NCBI GenBank assembly: GCA_025060615.1
Contig: JANXBS010000017.1
Coordinates: 26,081 to 90,080 of the forward strand
Source: Anaerolineae bacterium
Lineage (GTDB): Bacteria; Chloroflexota; Anaerolineae; DUEN01
DNA: 64,000 bases
Direction: 5' to 3'
Below the pieces are notes generated by a model that worked only from the letters and a program-made list of their open reading frames with translations, was not told the DNA's origin and did no database searches. Each line of letters starts with the position of its first letter. The stretch's first letter is position 1. The position numbers and the translations under genes are program-made. Positions 26,629 to 35,637 of this stretch are shown piece after piece.

Positions 26629-27980
26629 CCTCTAAGGACCTCCATTTCAAACGCCTGCATAGAGTCGTGCAAAATCGCCATCATCTCGTCTATCTGCGCC
26701 TTCGTAGTGATGAGCGGCGGCGCCATGAGGATGGCATCGCCGGCCACGCCGCGCACCATGCCCGTACAAGGGTACGTCACCAGCCCGCGCTCGAAGGTCA
26801 GCCGATTAAACAGGTGTGCGACCTCGCGCTGCGGCGGGAAAGGCTCCTTGGTCGCCTTATCGCGCACGAACTCGAAGCCCACCATCATGCCGCGGCCGCG
26901 CACATCACCTACGGTGCGGTATTCGAGCAGACTTTGCAACTGTTGCAGGAAGTACTCGCCGACGACGCAGGCGTTTTCGACCAAGTTGTGCTTTTGGATA
27001 TAACGGATGGTTTCAATCGCAGCCGTCATGCCGACAGCGCTGGCGTTCAAAGTATGGCCAGCGCGAAAGTGAGCGTTGGCAGCCCGCAGCGTCTCCCACA
27101 ATTCGTTGCGCGCGATGACAGCCGCTACCGGATAGTGGCCACTAGTCAATGACTTGGAAAGGGCGATGATGTCAGGTGTGGTGTCCCAATGCTCGATTCC
27201 CCACCACTTGCCCGTGCGCCCCAATGCCGTCATCACCTCATCGGCGATGAAGAGGACATTATATCGGTCGCAGATCTGGCGGATGATCTGAAAGTAGCCA
27301 TCCGGCGCCGGGCAGACGCCCAGTGCCGCTCCCACCACTGGCTCAGCGATGAACGCGGCCACATTCTCTGGCCCGGCTTGGCAGATGGCATCTTCCAGCA
27401 CACGGGCGCAGAGCAGATTGCACTCCGGGTAGGTCTTCTCGAAATAGCAGCGGTAGCAGAACGCCGGCGGGATCTTGGGCATATCGCGAAACATCGGGGT
27501 GAACATCCTGCGCCGACCCGTGTGGCCGGAGATGCTCACCGAGAAGATATTATCGCCGTGAAACGCCTGCCAGCGGCCGATGATAATGTGCTTGGAGGGC
27601 TGCCCCTTGACGACCCAGTACTGTCGAGCTAAGCGAGCAGCGTCGTCAGTAGCATCACTGCCGGTGACGGTCATCCAGACTTTGCAGTTGTGGCGCAACT
27701 CACCAGGTGCCAACTCGGCCAGGAGATCGGCCAGCTCCAACAGCTTTTCATTAGAGAAGACGTGAGCCGGATAGAAGGAATAGGCTTCAGCTTGCTTCGC
27801 CATAGCGGCAGGGATCTCCTTCACCCCGTGTCCTACGGACGTCACCACGGAGGAGCCGCCAGAGCCATCAATGTAACGTTTACCATTCGTATCCCAAAGG
27901 TAAATCCCCTCGGCCCGCGCGATGATGGGATAGGGCCAATCCCAACGGCGTTGCACCGCTACCTCGTTTGGTCTACTCAT
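26625..27980 (-). CDS. Class III PLP-dependent aminotransferase
   Basis: This 451-residue enzyme has the omega-aminotransferase pattern: GKRYIDGSGGSSVVTSVGHG, GSDATDDAARLARQY, FHGDNIFSVSISGHTGRR, the Asp in FIADEVMTALGRTGKWWG and the PLP lysine in IIALSKSLTSGHYPVAAV. The C-terminus has GDVRGRGMMVGFEFVRDK. It transfers amino groups between an omega-amine or amino acid and a keto acid. ATG 27980 has AAGGAG upstream; a GTG two codons earlier is possible. It sits between the MttB genes and the isomerase, so an amine or amino-sugar part of the substrate is possible. Confidence 0.92.
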   Translation of the reverse strand: MSRPNEVAVQRRWDWPYPIIARAEGIYLWDTNGKRYIDGSGGSSVVTSVGHGVKEIPAAMAKQAEAYSFYPAHVFSNEKLLELADLLAELAPGELRHNCKVWMTVTGSDATDDAARLARQYWVVKGQPSKHIIIGRWQAFHGDNIFSVSISGHTGRRRMFTPMFRDMPKIPPAFCYRCYFEKTYPECNLLCARVLEDAICQAGPENVAAFIAEPVVGAALGVCPAPDGYFQIIRQICDRYNVLFIADEVMTALGRTGKWWGIEHWDTTPDIIALSKSLTSGHYPVAAVIARNELWETLRAANAHFRAGHTLNASAVGMTAAIETIRYIQKHNLVENACVVGEYFLQQLQSLLEYRTVGDVRGRGMMVGFEFVRDKATKEPFPPQREVAHLFNRLTFERGLVTYPCTGMVRGVAGDAILMAPPLITTKAQIDEMMAILHDSMQAFEMEVLRG

Positions 27981-27999
27981 GTTCACGCACTCCTTAACA

Positions 28000-29451
28000 T
28001 TACTGAGTATAATCGCTGGTCGCTCTTTTCAGAGCGCGCTCTAATGCTGCATCGGCGCCGGGCGGCAAGGGAACCGGACCGGCCGTTGCGAGAATCTCCT
28101 CCACGCGTTCGTGAGCGACCTCGTGGATCATCTTCGCCCCGGCTTGTTCCCACTCCTGGATGGTCTGGCGGCGGAACAGGCGCGGGAAGAACAGTTCCCG
28201 GCGAAAATAGCGCACGGTATGATCGTGACCGAGGAAGCTTCCCCCGTAACCCACCTCTCGGATTACATCTAAGGCCAGCGTATCTTCGTTGATTTCAATG
28301 CCGGCTAGGATGCGTCGGATCATATGCACCAGCTCATCACAGATCACCACCATCTCTCGTGATCCGTATTGTCCCCAGGAGAGGGTCCCCAGGCTCTGGT
28401 TGAGGGTCATGCCCGCCAGCCCGTTAAGCAGCATGCTCATCATGGCTTCGCTGGCCGCCTCGGCATCTGGCACTTTCGCTTCGACACCGCCGCCCAGCCC
28501 ATAGATGGGAAGTTGATAGTGACGAGCGATCTGAGCGGCAGCGATCTTGCCCAGGTTCTGCTCTGGGCTACCATACGTGCACTGTGTCGTAGCCATATCG
28601 AAGACGTCGGTGTCAGGCTTCAGGACGACAGGGGCCCCGGGGCAAACCAATTGCGTCAACGTCAGACCGAAAAGTACCTCGGCCAGGGTGAGGGCTAGCG
28701 TGCCGGCGACAGTGGCCGGGCCGGTAGCACCCATCAGAGGGCCGGGTGAGTACAAGATGGGCACCCCGGCCAGCACAGCGTCTACGATCCCCTCATTCAT
28801 GACGGTAACCTTGAGTGGCGAGATCGGGGTGACGATCCCCATCACGCTAGGCTTCTGCCGCAGGGCCTCTTCTCCACCCGAAACCGCTGCCGTCATCTCT
28901 AGAAGGTGCTCTGTAAAGCGTCGATCGAGGATGTTGATGACCGTGGGCTTGGTGGTGTTACGGAAGATAGCATCAAAGTCGTGGAAGAAGATGTGGTTCG
29001 TTGGCATATCCGCCGACATGCACAGGGTCTGCACAAAGTCAATATTGGGGAGCGCATGCCCCAGGCGCGTGTTGAGGATCATGTCCTGCTTGGTGGGCTG
29101 GCGTGGGCGCCACAGATCGTAGTCAAAGAAGAGAGGCTCCGAGGTCCCGCCCATACCGTAATAGACGCGACCCGGCTCCAGGAGCAAGTCCATCGCTGGA
29201 TCATTACGGCCGTATAGGATAAATGAGCGTGGCGCCGATCGGATAGCCGTCTCGATCATGTCTGATGGCACGCGAATCACACGGGCTTCCCGATCTACCC
29301 AAGCACCACCCTTCTCGAAAAGATCGAGGAACAGGTCTGACTCGCTAAGGACACCCGGGTTCTCCAACAGGGAAAGCGCGGCCTGATGTACCTGTTCAAC
29401 TTGGCTTTCTGTCAGGATGTTTAGCATACCACCCTTCATACCAGTTTTCAT
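28000..29451 (-). CDS. Trimethylamine methyltransferase (MttB) family protein, non-pyrrolysine, copy 1
   Basis: This 483-residue protein has MttB-family features: a start LTESQVEQVHQAALSLLENPGVL, RSFILYGRNDPAMDLLLEPGRVYYGMGG, a LGHALPNIDFVQTLCM segment and IMGATGP-like LMGATGPATVAGTLAL. The frame is continuous with no amber codon, so there is no pyrrolysine; it belongs with the wide set of quaternary-amine demethylases such as glycine betaine MtgB. These methylate a corrinoid protein. The start was set at ATG 29451. It lies 63 bp after the second copy. The substrate is unknown, and no corrinoid protein is adjacent. Confidence 0.85.
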   Translation of the reverse strand: MKTGMKGGMLNILTESQVEQVHQAALSLLENPGVLSESDLFLDLFEKGGAWVDREARVIRVPSDMIETAIRSAPRSFILYGRNDPAMDLLLEPGRVYYGMGGTSEPLFFDYDLWRPRQPTKQDMILNTRLGHALPNIDFVQTLCMSADMPTNHIFFHDFDAIFRNTTKPTVINILDRRFTEHLLEMTAAVSGGEEALRQKPSVMGIVTPISPLKVTVMNEGIVDAVLAGVPILYSPGPLMGATGPATVAGTLALTLAEVLFGLTLTQLVCPGAPVVLKPDTDVFDMATTQCTYGSPEQNLGKIAAAQIARHYQLPIYGLGGGVEAKVPDAEAASEAMMSMLLNGLAGMTLNQSLGTLSWGQYGSREMVVICDELVHMIRRILAGIEINEDTLALDVIREVGYGGSFLGHDHTVRYFRRELFFPRLFRRQTIQEWEQAGAKMIHEVAHERVEEILATAGPVPLPPGADAALERALKRATSDYTQ

Positions 29452-29514
29452 GGAAGCCCTCTCTTTGTTGTTCAGCGCATGCGGATGACAACAGGATGGG
29501 TCAGTCACTCTCCT

Positions 29515-30957
29515 TCACTCGTTGCACAACATGGACAGATACGGCGCGTCCGGATCGCCGCCCAACTTCTGCCACGCTTCCGCGAAAATGCGCCGCACTT
29601 CGCAGATGGCATCTGCAGGTGGCTTGTATGCATAGCTGGCCAAACGGCCCAGGATCTCCTCGCGGGCGCGTTGACGCGCTGTCTTCCCATATCCTCCCTG
29701 GAACGTATGCCACGTCGTACGGTCCAGGATGCGCGGGAACCAGTAAGTCGAACGATAGTGATCTAAGGTTGTGTTTGCACTAACGTAGCCTCCAGAGACT
29801 CCTTCGCGGATTTCCTCAATCCAGCAGTTGGGATCGGTAGGTGGAATACCGCGAGCCAGTTGCTCCAGGGCGTCTCGTAGCTCAACATCGGCGACCATCT
29901 GCTCAGGGCTGAAGATATCATCGAAGCTGAGCACCCCAGCGTAGTGCAGATCATCGCACCCGGTCAAGACGCCAAACGTCCCTGCCATCGCCTTTTCCAT
30001 ACCAGCCTGCAGGCCCGGACGCTTAGCTTGCGTGCCTAGCATCATCGAATAGCCAGCCGCAGGGTTGTAAAAGCGAGTGACCTGGCTACTGGCCCAGAAC
30101 ATCCACGCACACTCAGGCATTCCACCTACAATGGCCAGTGTGTGCAGATCAAACGGGAACATACCCACGGTGAAATGTACCGGCTTGCCACCACTCACGA
30201 TGTGAAGCGTCACAGCACCACCTAATGCCTCAGCGATTGAGAGCACCCATGCAGAGCGGGGATGGATCGGCGCGGAAGCTCCGACAGCCGGATAAGTGGT
30301 GACCCAAAACCGTTGCCAACGATCGGCAAACTGTACAGCAATGTCGAACTCGTACCCCGCTAATCGGAGTGGACTAACCGGAAACATACCAGCACTGACA
30401 ATAGGTCGTCCCATCGTCTCTGCCATAGCTAGCAAATACGGCAAGGCCTCTGGTGGATGCAGGGTGTGCAACGTAGGAGGACCATCTAGGAATTCAGCAC
30501 CGATCCGGTACTCCATGATCGCTTGCAGTTGTTGAGGCACATCGCGCGGCACACCTGGCACATAGCTGCCAATCCCAACATCCCGCATGACCTCGACGCA
30601 TTTAGTCGCCTCGATCAGATAGGCCGTGGACATCAATGTGATTTCATCAGTATGTGGGCTGTGATAGTACTGGCACATGTCGCCGACCCCAATAGTAAGA
30701 CGGCCATCGGACGGGCGATTGGGCGCAGGCTGCCATGTTTGACGGATCGAGGCGAGTTGTCTTTCGACAAAAGCAGGCTCGAAAAAGGCGCGGTTCCCCG
30801 TGATATGGACTCCCTCCTTTGCCAGGGCATCCAATGCTTTTTCATTAGCGACTTCCAGGCCGATCTCGTGCAGCACCCTTAAGGCTGCGCAGTGCATACG
30901 CTCAATCTCGTCGGTGGTAAAATGAACCAACCCAGCAACAGTCTCAGCGAGCCACAC
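29515..30957 (-). CDS. Trimethylamine methyltransferase (MttB) family protein, non-pyrrolysine, copy 2
   Basis: This 480-residue paralogue of the next gene has FTTDEIERMHCAALRVLHEIGLEV at the N-terminus, RLTIGVGDMCQYYHSPHTDE, a GAEFLDGPPTLHTLH segment and an EEIREGVSGGYVSANTTLDHYR C-terminal part. No in-frame TAG occurs. GTG 30957 (GGGAGG 8 nt upstream) was preferred over a TTG ten codons earlier. It follows the permease genes by about 100 bp in the same direction. A methylated amine or betaine-like compound may be the substrate, but some family members have lost this activity, so this is open. Confidence 0.8.
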   Translation of the reverse strand: MWLAETVAGLVHFTTDEIERMHCAALRVLHEIGLEVANEKALDALAKEGVHITGNRAFFEPAFVERQLASIRQTWQPAPNRPSDGRLTIGVGDMCQYYHSPHTDEITLMSTAYLIEATKCVEVMRDVGIGSYVPGVPRDVPQQLQAIMEYRIGAEFLDGPPTLHTLHPPEALPYLLAMAETMGRPIVSAGMFPVSPLRLAGYEFDIAVQFADRWQRFWVTTYPAVGASAPIHPRSAWVLSIAEALGGAVTLHIVSGGKPVHFTVGMFPFDLHTLAIVGGMPECAWMFWASSQVTRFYNPAAGYSMMLGTQAKRPGLQAGMEKAMAGTFGVLTGCDDLHYAGVLSFDDIFSPEQMVADVELRDALEQLARGIPPTDPNCWIEEIREGVSGGYVSANTTLDHYRSTYWFPRILDRTTWHTFQGGYGKTARQRAREEILGRLASYAYKPPADAICEVRRIFAEAWQKLGGDPDAPYLSMLCNE

Positions 30958-31056
30958 TTGTGCGCCCTCCCAAATGACATGGGTCAAAACCAGCCTCTGA
31001 TACTTACCAGCAGAGCTAAGGTGGCCAGCCTACCGTGCAAGCTCCCTCAGAATCGC

Positions 31057-31932
31057 TCAGCCTTTGAGCCCCGTGGTCACGATTCCCTGCACGATGAACC
31101 TCTGAGCCAGGAAGAACAGGAGGATGCAAGGTGCCACAAACATCACACTGGCAGCCATCTGAAGCGAAAGTTCACCCCCACCGCGGAACGAGCGTAGGTA
31201 GTTCACCCCCAGGGCCAGCGTGTACATGTTGCTATCGCTCAAATAGATGAGAGGGTTAAGGAAATCATTCCAGTTGTACATGAACGAGAAGATCGCCACT
31301 GTCGCCAGGGCTGGCTTGGACAAGGGCAAAATGATCCGCCGGTAGATCAGGAACTCGCTGGCGCCGTCCACCTTAGCCGCCTCGTCCAGTTCCAGGTTGA
31401 TGGTCAAGAAGAACTGTCGCAGCAAGAAGATGGAAAATGCCGGCCCGAAGTAGGGGGGGAGGACGAGAGGCAGAAACGTGTTCACCAGATGCAACAACTT
31501 GAACATGATGAAAGTGGGCACCATCGTCACGGGGTAGGGGATCATCATCGTCGCCAGGACAACGACGAACAAGACATCGCGGCCGGGAAATCGCAAGCGT
31601 GCGAAGGAATACGCTACGAGCGATGCTGACAAAACCTCACCGATCACCGCTAGGCTAGTCACGATCACACTGTTCTTGAAAAAGGTTAGGAACGGTATTA
31701 ACCGGAACACATGTGGGTAATTGTCCCATACGAACACCCTGGGGATAAATTCGGGCGGGAACTTGATACCTGCACCAGGAGGCTTTAGTGAGGATGAGAG
31801 CGTCCACAGGAAAGGCAACAAGATGGCCATGCCTAGGATGCTTAGCAGTGTGTAGATGAAAGCCTGACGGATTGCCCTTCTCACGATCCGTTGCCAGGAA
31901 CGCCTTCGTCGGCCAATGGAAACCGTAGCCAT
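31057..31932 (-). CDS. Carbohydrate ABC transporter permease, MalG type (cassette 2)
   Basis: This 291-residue inner-membrane permease has six predicted membrane segments and the EAA loop LDEAAKVDGASEFLIYRRIILPLSKPAL, which contacts the ATPase. The C-terminus RFIVQGIVTTGLKG is typical of the MalG family. Its ATG overlaps the upstream permease stop (TGATG). With the MalF-type permease and the Tat-type binding protein at 34193-35566 it forms a sugar importer. No ATP-binding subunit gene is present. Confidence 0.94.
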   Translation of the reverse strand: MATVSIGRRRRSWQRIVRRAIRQAFIYTLLSILGMAILLPFLWTLSSSLKPPGAGIKFPPEFIPRVFVWDNYPHVFRLIPFLTFFKNSVIVTSLAVIGEVLSASLVAYSFARLRFPGRDVLFVVVLATMMIPYPVTMVPTFIMFKLLHLVNTFLPLVLPPYFGPAFSIFLLRQFFLTINLELDEAAKVDGASEFLIYRRIILPLSKPALATVAIFSFMYNWNDFLNPLIYLSDSNMYTLALGVNYLRSFRGGGELSLQMAASVMFVAPCILLFFLAQRFIVQGIVTTGLKG

Positions 31933-32885
31933 CAGCGACCTCTTCCGAAACTACCCTCGTAATGCACCCACAGCGTGGAAGAACGCAGCAAGATCAGGGT
32001 ACAGGCCATGATGATCAAAAACAGAATCCAGGCCATCGCCGAAGCATATCCCATTTCGAACCAGTTAAAGGCGTTTTTATACAAGTAGAGCAAATAGAAC
32101 AGCGTTGCATTAGCAGGGCCACCGCCGGTCATAATGTACGATTGTGTAAAGGTCTGGAACGTGCCGATCACGCCCATGATGAACACGAACAGAAGAGCTG
32201 GAGAGATCATAGGCAATGTGATCTTCCAGAAGCGCTGCCAGCTTCCAGCGCCATCTATCTCGGCTGCCTCGTAAAGGGACTGAGGAACTCCTTGTAAGGC
32301 TGCCAAGAAGATGACCACATTGCCACCGATCCCCCAGAGGCTCATCAGGACGAAGGCCCAGAGAGCCCATCGAGGACTGCCCAACCAGTTCGGCCCTGGA
32401 ATCCCCACTAGCGATAGCAGATAATTCAGGACACCGAACCGGAAGTTGAAAATCCAAGCGAAGACAATCGCAACAGCCACGCCGGAGATAACAGAAGGCA
32501 AGTAAAAAATGGTCCGAAACAGCCCAGAGGCGACGATCTTCTGATTGAGCAACACAGCCACTCCCAGCGCTGCCGCGATCCCCAGCGGCACGCTGATCGC
32601 GGTATAGACGACCGTCACCTTCAGCGAGTGGTAAAAAAGCTCATCGGTGAACATGCGCTGGTAATTCGCGAGCCCTATCCATAGCGGCGCTTGAATCACC
32701 TTGTACTGTGTGAAGCTGAGATAGAGCGAGGCGATCATCGGGCCAGCCAGGAAGATCACGAATCCGAGAATCCACGGGCTGAGAAAAAGGTAACCTATCA
32801 GGGATTCACGTTGGCGATTGGTCAGGCGAAATAGCCGGCGACGGGCCACGACGGATGGCCTCGGCTCTACTTCCACGCCCATCAT
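31932..32885 (-). CDS. Carbohydrate ABC transporter permease, MalF/UgpA type (cassette 2)
   Basis: The 317-residue permease has six membrane segments, starting with SLIGYLFLSPWILGFVIFLAGPM, and the EAA loop LYEAAEIDGAGSWQRFWKITLPMISPAL. It ends RSSTLWVHYEGSFGRGR. The start was placed at ATG 32885, after GGAGGAAAAGG; longer forms extend into upstream DNA without family similarity. It pairs with the overlapping MalG gene. A fragment resembling its C-terminus occurs at 59632-59736. Confidence 0.94.
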   Translation of the reverse strand: MMGVEVEPRPSVVARRRLFRLTNRQRESLIGYLFLSPWILGFVIFLAGPMIASLYLSFTQYKVIQAPLWIGLANYQRMFTDELFYHSLKVTVVYTAISVPLGIAAALGVAVLLNQKIVASGLFRTIFYLPSVISGVAVAIVFAWIFNFRFGVLNYLLSLVGIPGPNWLGSPRWALWAFVLMSLWGIGGNVVIFLAALQGVPQSLYEAAEIDGAGSWQRFWKITLPMISPALLFVFIMGVIGTFQTFTQSYIMTGGGPANATLFYLLYLYKNAFNWFEMGYASAMAWILFLIIMACTLILLRSSTLWVHYEGSFGRGR

Positions 32886-33070
32886 CTGTCCTTTTCCTCC
32901 CAGACTCCACCTGGCGGCTGATTGGCTCCGGAAGGAAACACTCTCCGCACCACTTCTGCGGGTTTCCTTATCTACTCTCCTCAACATCCTCTTGTCCTTT
33001 TCATCCCCATTCGGAAAAGAGGAAAGTGAAGAGCGCTATAGATTATAGATAAGGCTATTAGGTGGTCTCA

Positions 33071-34039
33071 TCAGCGCGAGAATTCGATTTCGTATTCGGA
33101 TATGCCACGCATGAAGAATCGAGCGCGTTGACCGGCCAGTTTGTCAGTGCCTTTTACTCCATCGTCCAAGCCTATAACTTGTGGATACCAGGCTCCTCCA
33201 TCCAGCACCTTCAGCGGTTGTGACCATGAGAGAGGATCCGCCAGATCCGATGAGAAGCTTATGTAAATCCCCTCTTGAATCCAACCTGCCCCACGGGCCC
33301 TGTTGAGAAGCATCACATATTGCTGCAGGTATACGTTCCAGTGTACGGACGGCCCCCAGAACGCATCACAGTCATCCCGCTCCCACTCGGTGAAGACGTC
33401 AAATATCGGGGTCACGCGCCCACCTAGCCCGGGCTCCATCCACTCTCCTTGATGCCACTTCCAGACATGGCCCACCGGATTGTCCCGATGCTTCCACTCC
33501 ATCCGGGCTATAGCAATCCCCTGCTCTTTGGGGTTGCCTGCATAGTTCGCAAACAGGAAATACAAATAGCGTTGCTCCGGATCAAGAAACACGCAGAAAT
33601 CACCATGTCCTCCAGCGAAGTACTTGTTCTTCGCGTCGCATCGGAGTGTCTCGGGTCTCGCTTCCAATACGAAACCAAGGTCAGTCCACGTGGCTCCGTT
33701 GTCGACCGACCGCGCTGCTCCGATCTTGGGGGCGGTCAGGTTGGTTCCAGGACAAAGCCCGAGCGGTTCATGGTGGTACCATCCATATAGCGTTCCATCA
33801 TCTGCACGCCATACCGCCTCTATCCATCGGCCACCGTTTAGCGTGTTATCGAAGGTAACCGGTTCCGCCGGCCCCAGATCGAACAAACTCGGCCCACTGG
33901 CGCGATATGGATGGCCGGCAGAGTTAAACAGGTAGAGCACATCTCCGTCCCAAAAAGCAGGGCTGTTGGAATCGGTAGCCGCCGGGAACTGAATCCGAGA
34001 TACAGAATGCAAACGAACACCAGGAAGTCTGTTGTCCAT
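33071..34039 (-). CDS. Beta-propeller, glycosidase-like protein (GH43/GH32 or DUF4185-like)
   Basis: This 322-residue protein has repeated short beta-strand units and Asp-box-like elements: PAFWDGDVLYLFNSAGHPY, ARSVDNGATWTDLG, GGHGDFCVFLDPEQRYLYFLFANY, DAFWGPSVHWNVYLQQYVMLLN and GIYISFSSDLADPLSW. This layout is typical of five-bladed propeller glycosidases and DUF4185-like proteins. The catalytic residues cannot be assigned with certainty. There is no signal peptide. ATG 34039 follows AGAGGG. It sits between the binding protein and the permeases of a sugar transporter, so it probably acts on the imported oligosaccharide. Confidence 0.65.
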   Translation of the reverse strand: MDNRLPGVRLHSVSRIQFPAATDSNSPAFWDGDVLYLFNSAGHPYRASGPSLFDLGPAEPVTFDNTLNGGRWIEAVWRADDGTLYGWYHHEPLGLCPGTNLTAPKIGAARSVDNGATWTDLGFVLEARPETLRCDAKNKYFAGGHGDFCVFLDPEQRYLYFLFANYAGNPKEQGIAIARMEWKHRDNPVGHVWKWHQGEWMEPGLGGRVTPIFDVFTEWERDDCDAFWGPSVHWNVYLQQYVMLLNRARGAGWIQEGIYISFSSDLADPLSWSQPLKVLDGGAWYPQVIGLDDGVKGTDKLAGQRARFFMRGISEYEIEFSR

Positions 34040-34092
34040 TTTCATCCCTCTTTTTGCAAGCTTTTCGAAGACCATATTGCTGCTTGAGTATC

Positions 34093-34164
34093 TTCAGACT
34101 TCCGAGGCCTTAATGGGCGGTGCCATCTCTGAAAATGGCTCCTCCCAAGCCTCGGAAGTCTGAA
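34093..34164 (-). other. Long hairpin after the binding-protein gene (cassette 2)
   Basis: A 16-bp perfect stem (34093-34108 with 34149-34164) encloses 40 nt that contain a nested GCCAT/ATGGC stem. It lies directly after the binding-protein stop (34193) on the minus strand. No long T-run is seen, which suggests an mRNA-stabilising or partial terminator element that makes more binding protein than permease. Confidence 0.75.
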
Positions 34165-34192
34165 CAAGAAAACGCAAGGAAGCAGAGCACTT

Positions 34193-35566
34193 CTATGCCC
34201 GTGCCAACTCTTCGTCCACTTTAGGACAAGCAGCTGCAGCGGCCTCAGCAGCCGTTTTCTCTCCTGTAAACACTAAGTCCAGCTCAGCTTGAATCAATCC
34301 GCTGATCTTGTCCCATTTGGCTCCTGCACCGGGGATGCGAAACCGATCCGGCTCTGTCGCTATGACTATCAATGGCTCGTAACCGAGCTCCTTGTTCGTC
34401 TCGGTGTTAAATGTGTCTAGCAATTGCCTAAGCGGTGGGATAGTGGGGGTGGCTGGGTCAATAGTGCGGTTCAGGATGAAGTCCCGCATGTACAACCACC
34501 CGATATTCGGCTTCTTGGTCTGGGATGACATAGACCAGCACCAGAAGTGCTCATACCAGATGCGGCCACCGTTGTTTGCCCTAGGCGAAAGCACCGCCTT
34601 CCAGTTTAGGCCCTGTTTCCTCGCCTCTTTCAGTTGCCCTACATCCCATGTGTTACCAAGATACATGGAGACCATTCCGGTCTGGAAGGAATTCAAGCTG
34701 CCCTGCATTGCCTGCAGTTCGGCAGTGGGAATGGCCACTTTATCTACGTTCACCAGGTCGGCCCAGTATTGGATGGCCTCTATAGCTGCCGCCTCGGTTA
34801 ACGTGCACTTGGTCTCGTCTTTATTGAAGACGTCGCCGCCATTTGACCAGATCCAATACAGCCACGGCACGAACCAAAGGTCGAAAACCAATCCCCACTG
34901 TTCCGGCGTTCCGTCGCCGTTGCTGTCCACTGTGAGCGCCTTCGCCGTCGCCCTTAAGTCGTCCCATTTCCATTCCGAGTTGGGATCCGGCAGGCCAGCC
35001 TTCTGGAAATGGTCAACGTTGTAGTAGACCGAGATCGGACCGGGCATGAAGCCGATGGAAAAGGCGTAGACGCTGTCTTGCCAGCTCCCTCCCAGCTTGG
35101 CCGCGGGCAACAGGTCATCCTTCTTGACCTTGTCATCCCTCTCGAAAAACGGATCTAGGTTCAGGAGCACGCCATTGGCAGCATAGGGCTGCACGTAGCC
35201 CTCCCACATGTCGAACAGGTCAGGCGGCGTGCCAGCAGCAATGAGGGTTTGTAACTTTTCGAAGTAGTTCTGCCCGGCCGGCAGCAGCTCCTGGACGACC
35301 TGGACGCCAGGATACGTCTCCATGAAAGAAGCATTGAACTTCTCGCGTAGCTCCACTTCTGGAGGCGTGTAGCAGCAAACGAAGACCTTTAGTTCCCCTC
35401 CTTCATAACTAGTGGATTGGGCCTCTGCGCCCACCTTTTCCTCAGCAGCAGGTTGGGATACCTCGGTTGCAGGCGCACAGGCGGAGAGAAATAGACCGGC
35501 AGAGCCAATCCACATCCATTTCAGCATCTGCCGACGAGATAACGGTTGCGAAAACAGACCAGACAT
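34193..35566 (-). CDS. Extracellular sugar-binding lipoprotein with Tat signal (cassette 2)
   Basis: The 457-residue protein begins with a twin-arginine signal (LSRRQMLKWMWIGSAG) and a lipobox (LFLSAC, Cys near residue 30), so it is exported folded and lipid-anchored. The mature part follows the family 1 solute-binding protein pattern (QTLIAAGTPPDLFDMWEGYVQPYAANGVL, DSNGDGTPEQWGLVFD). ATG 35566 is preceded by AAAGGAGGAGA. It delivers a mono- or oligosaccharide to the downstream permeases. It is followed by a strong hairpin and then the propeller protein gene. Confidence 0.95.
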   Translation of the reverse strand: MSGLFSQPLSRRQMLKWMWIGSAGLFLSACAPATEVSQPAAEEKVGAEAQSTSYEGGELKVFVCCYTPPEVELREKFNASFMETYPGVQVVQELLPAGQNYFEKLQTLIAAGTPPDLFDMWEGYVQPYAANGVLLNLDPFFERDDKVKKDDLLPAAKLGGSWQDSVYAFSIGFMPGPISVYYNVDHFQKAGLPDPNSEWKWDDLRATAKALTVDSNGDGTPEQWGLVFDLWFVPWLYWIWSNGGDVFNKDETKCTLTEAAAIEAIQYWADLVNVDKVAIPTAELQAMQGSLNSFQTGMVSMYLGNTWDVGQLKEARKQGLNWKAVLSPRANNGGRIWYEHFWCWSMSSQTKKPNIGWLYMRDFILNRTIDPATPTIPPLRQLLDTFNTETNKELGYEPLIVIATEPDRFRIPGAGAKWDKISGLIQAELDLVFTGEKTAAEAAAAACPKVDEELARA

Positions 35567-35637
35567 GTCTCCTCCTTTACTAGCGGGGCCAATCCCCAAA
35601 AGCTCGAATTTGCCTTTGTAACCCGCATATCTGCAGC

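Noticed and set aside
27866..27885. TGTAACGTTTACC as a second LacI operator
   Set aside because: It has an AACGTT core, but it lies within the aminotransferase coding sequence where it encodes the conserved GKRYIDG region; there is no promoter next to it.
28000..30957. Pyrrolysine-containing trimethylamine methyltransferase
   Set aside because: Both frames are complete without an in-frame TAG, so they are non-pyrrolysine family members.
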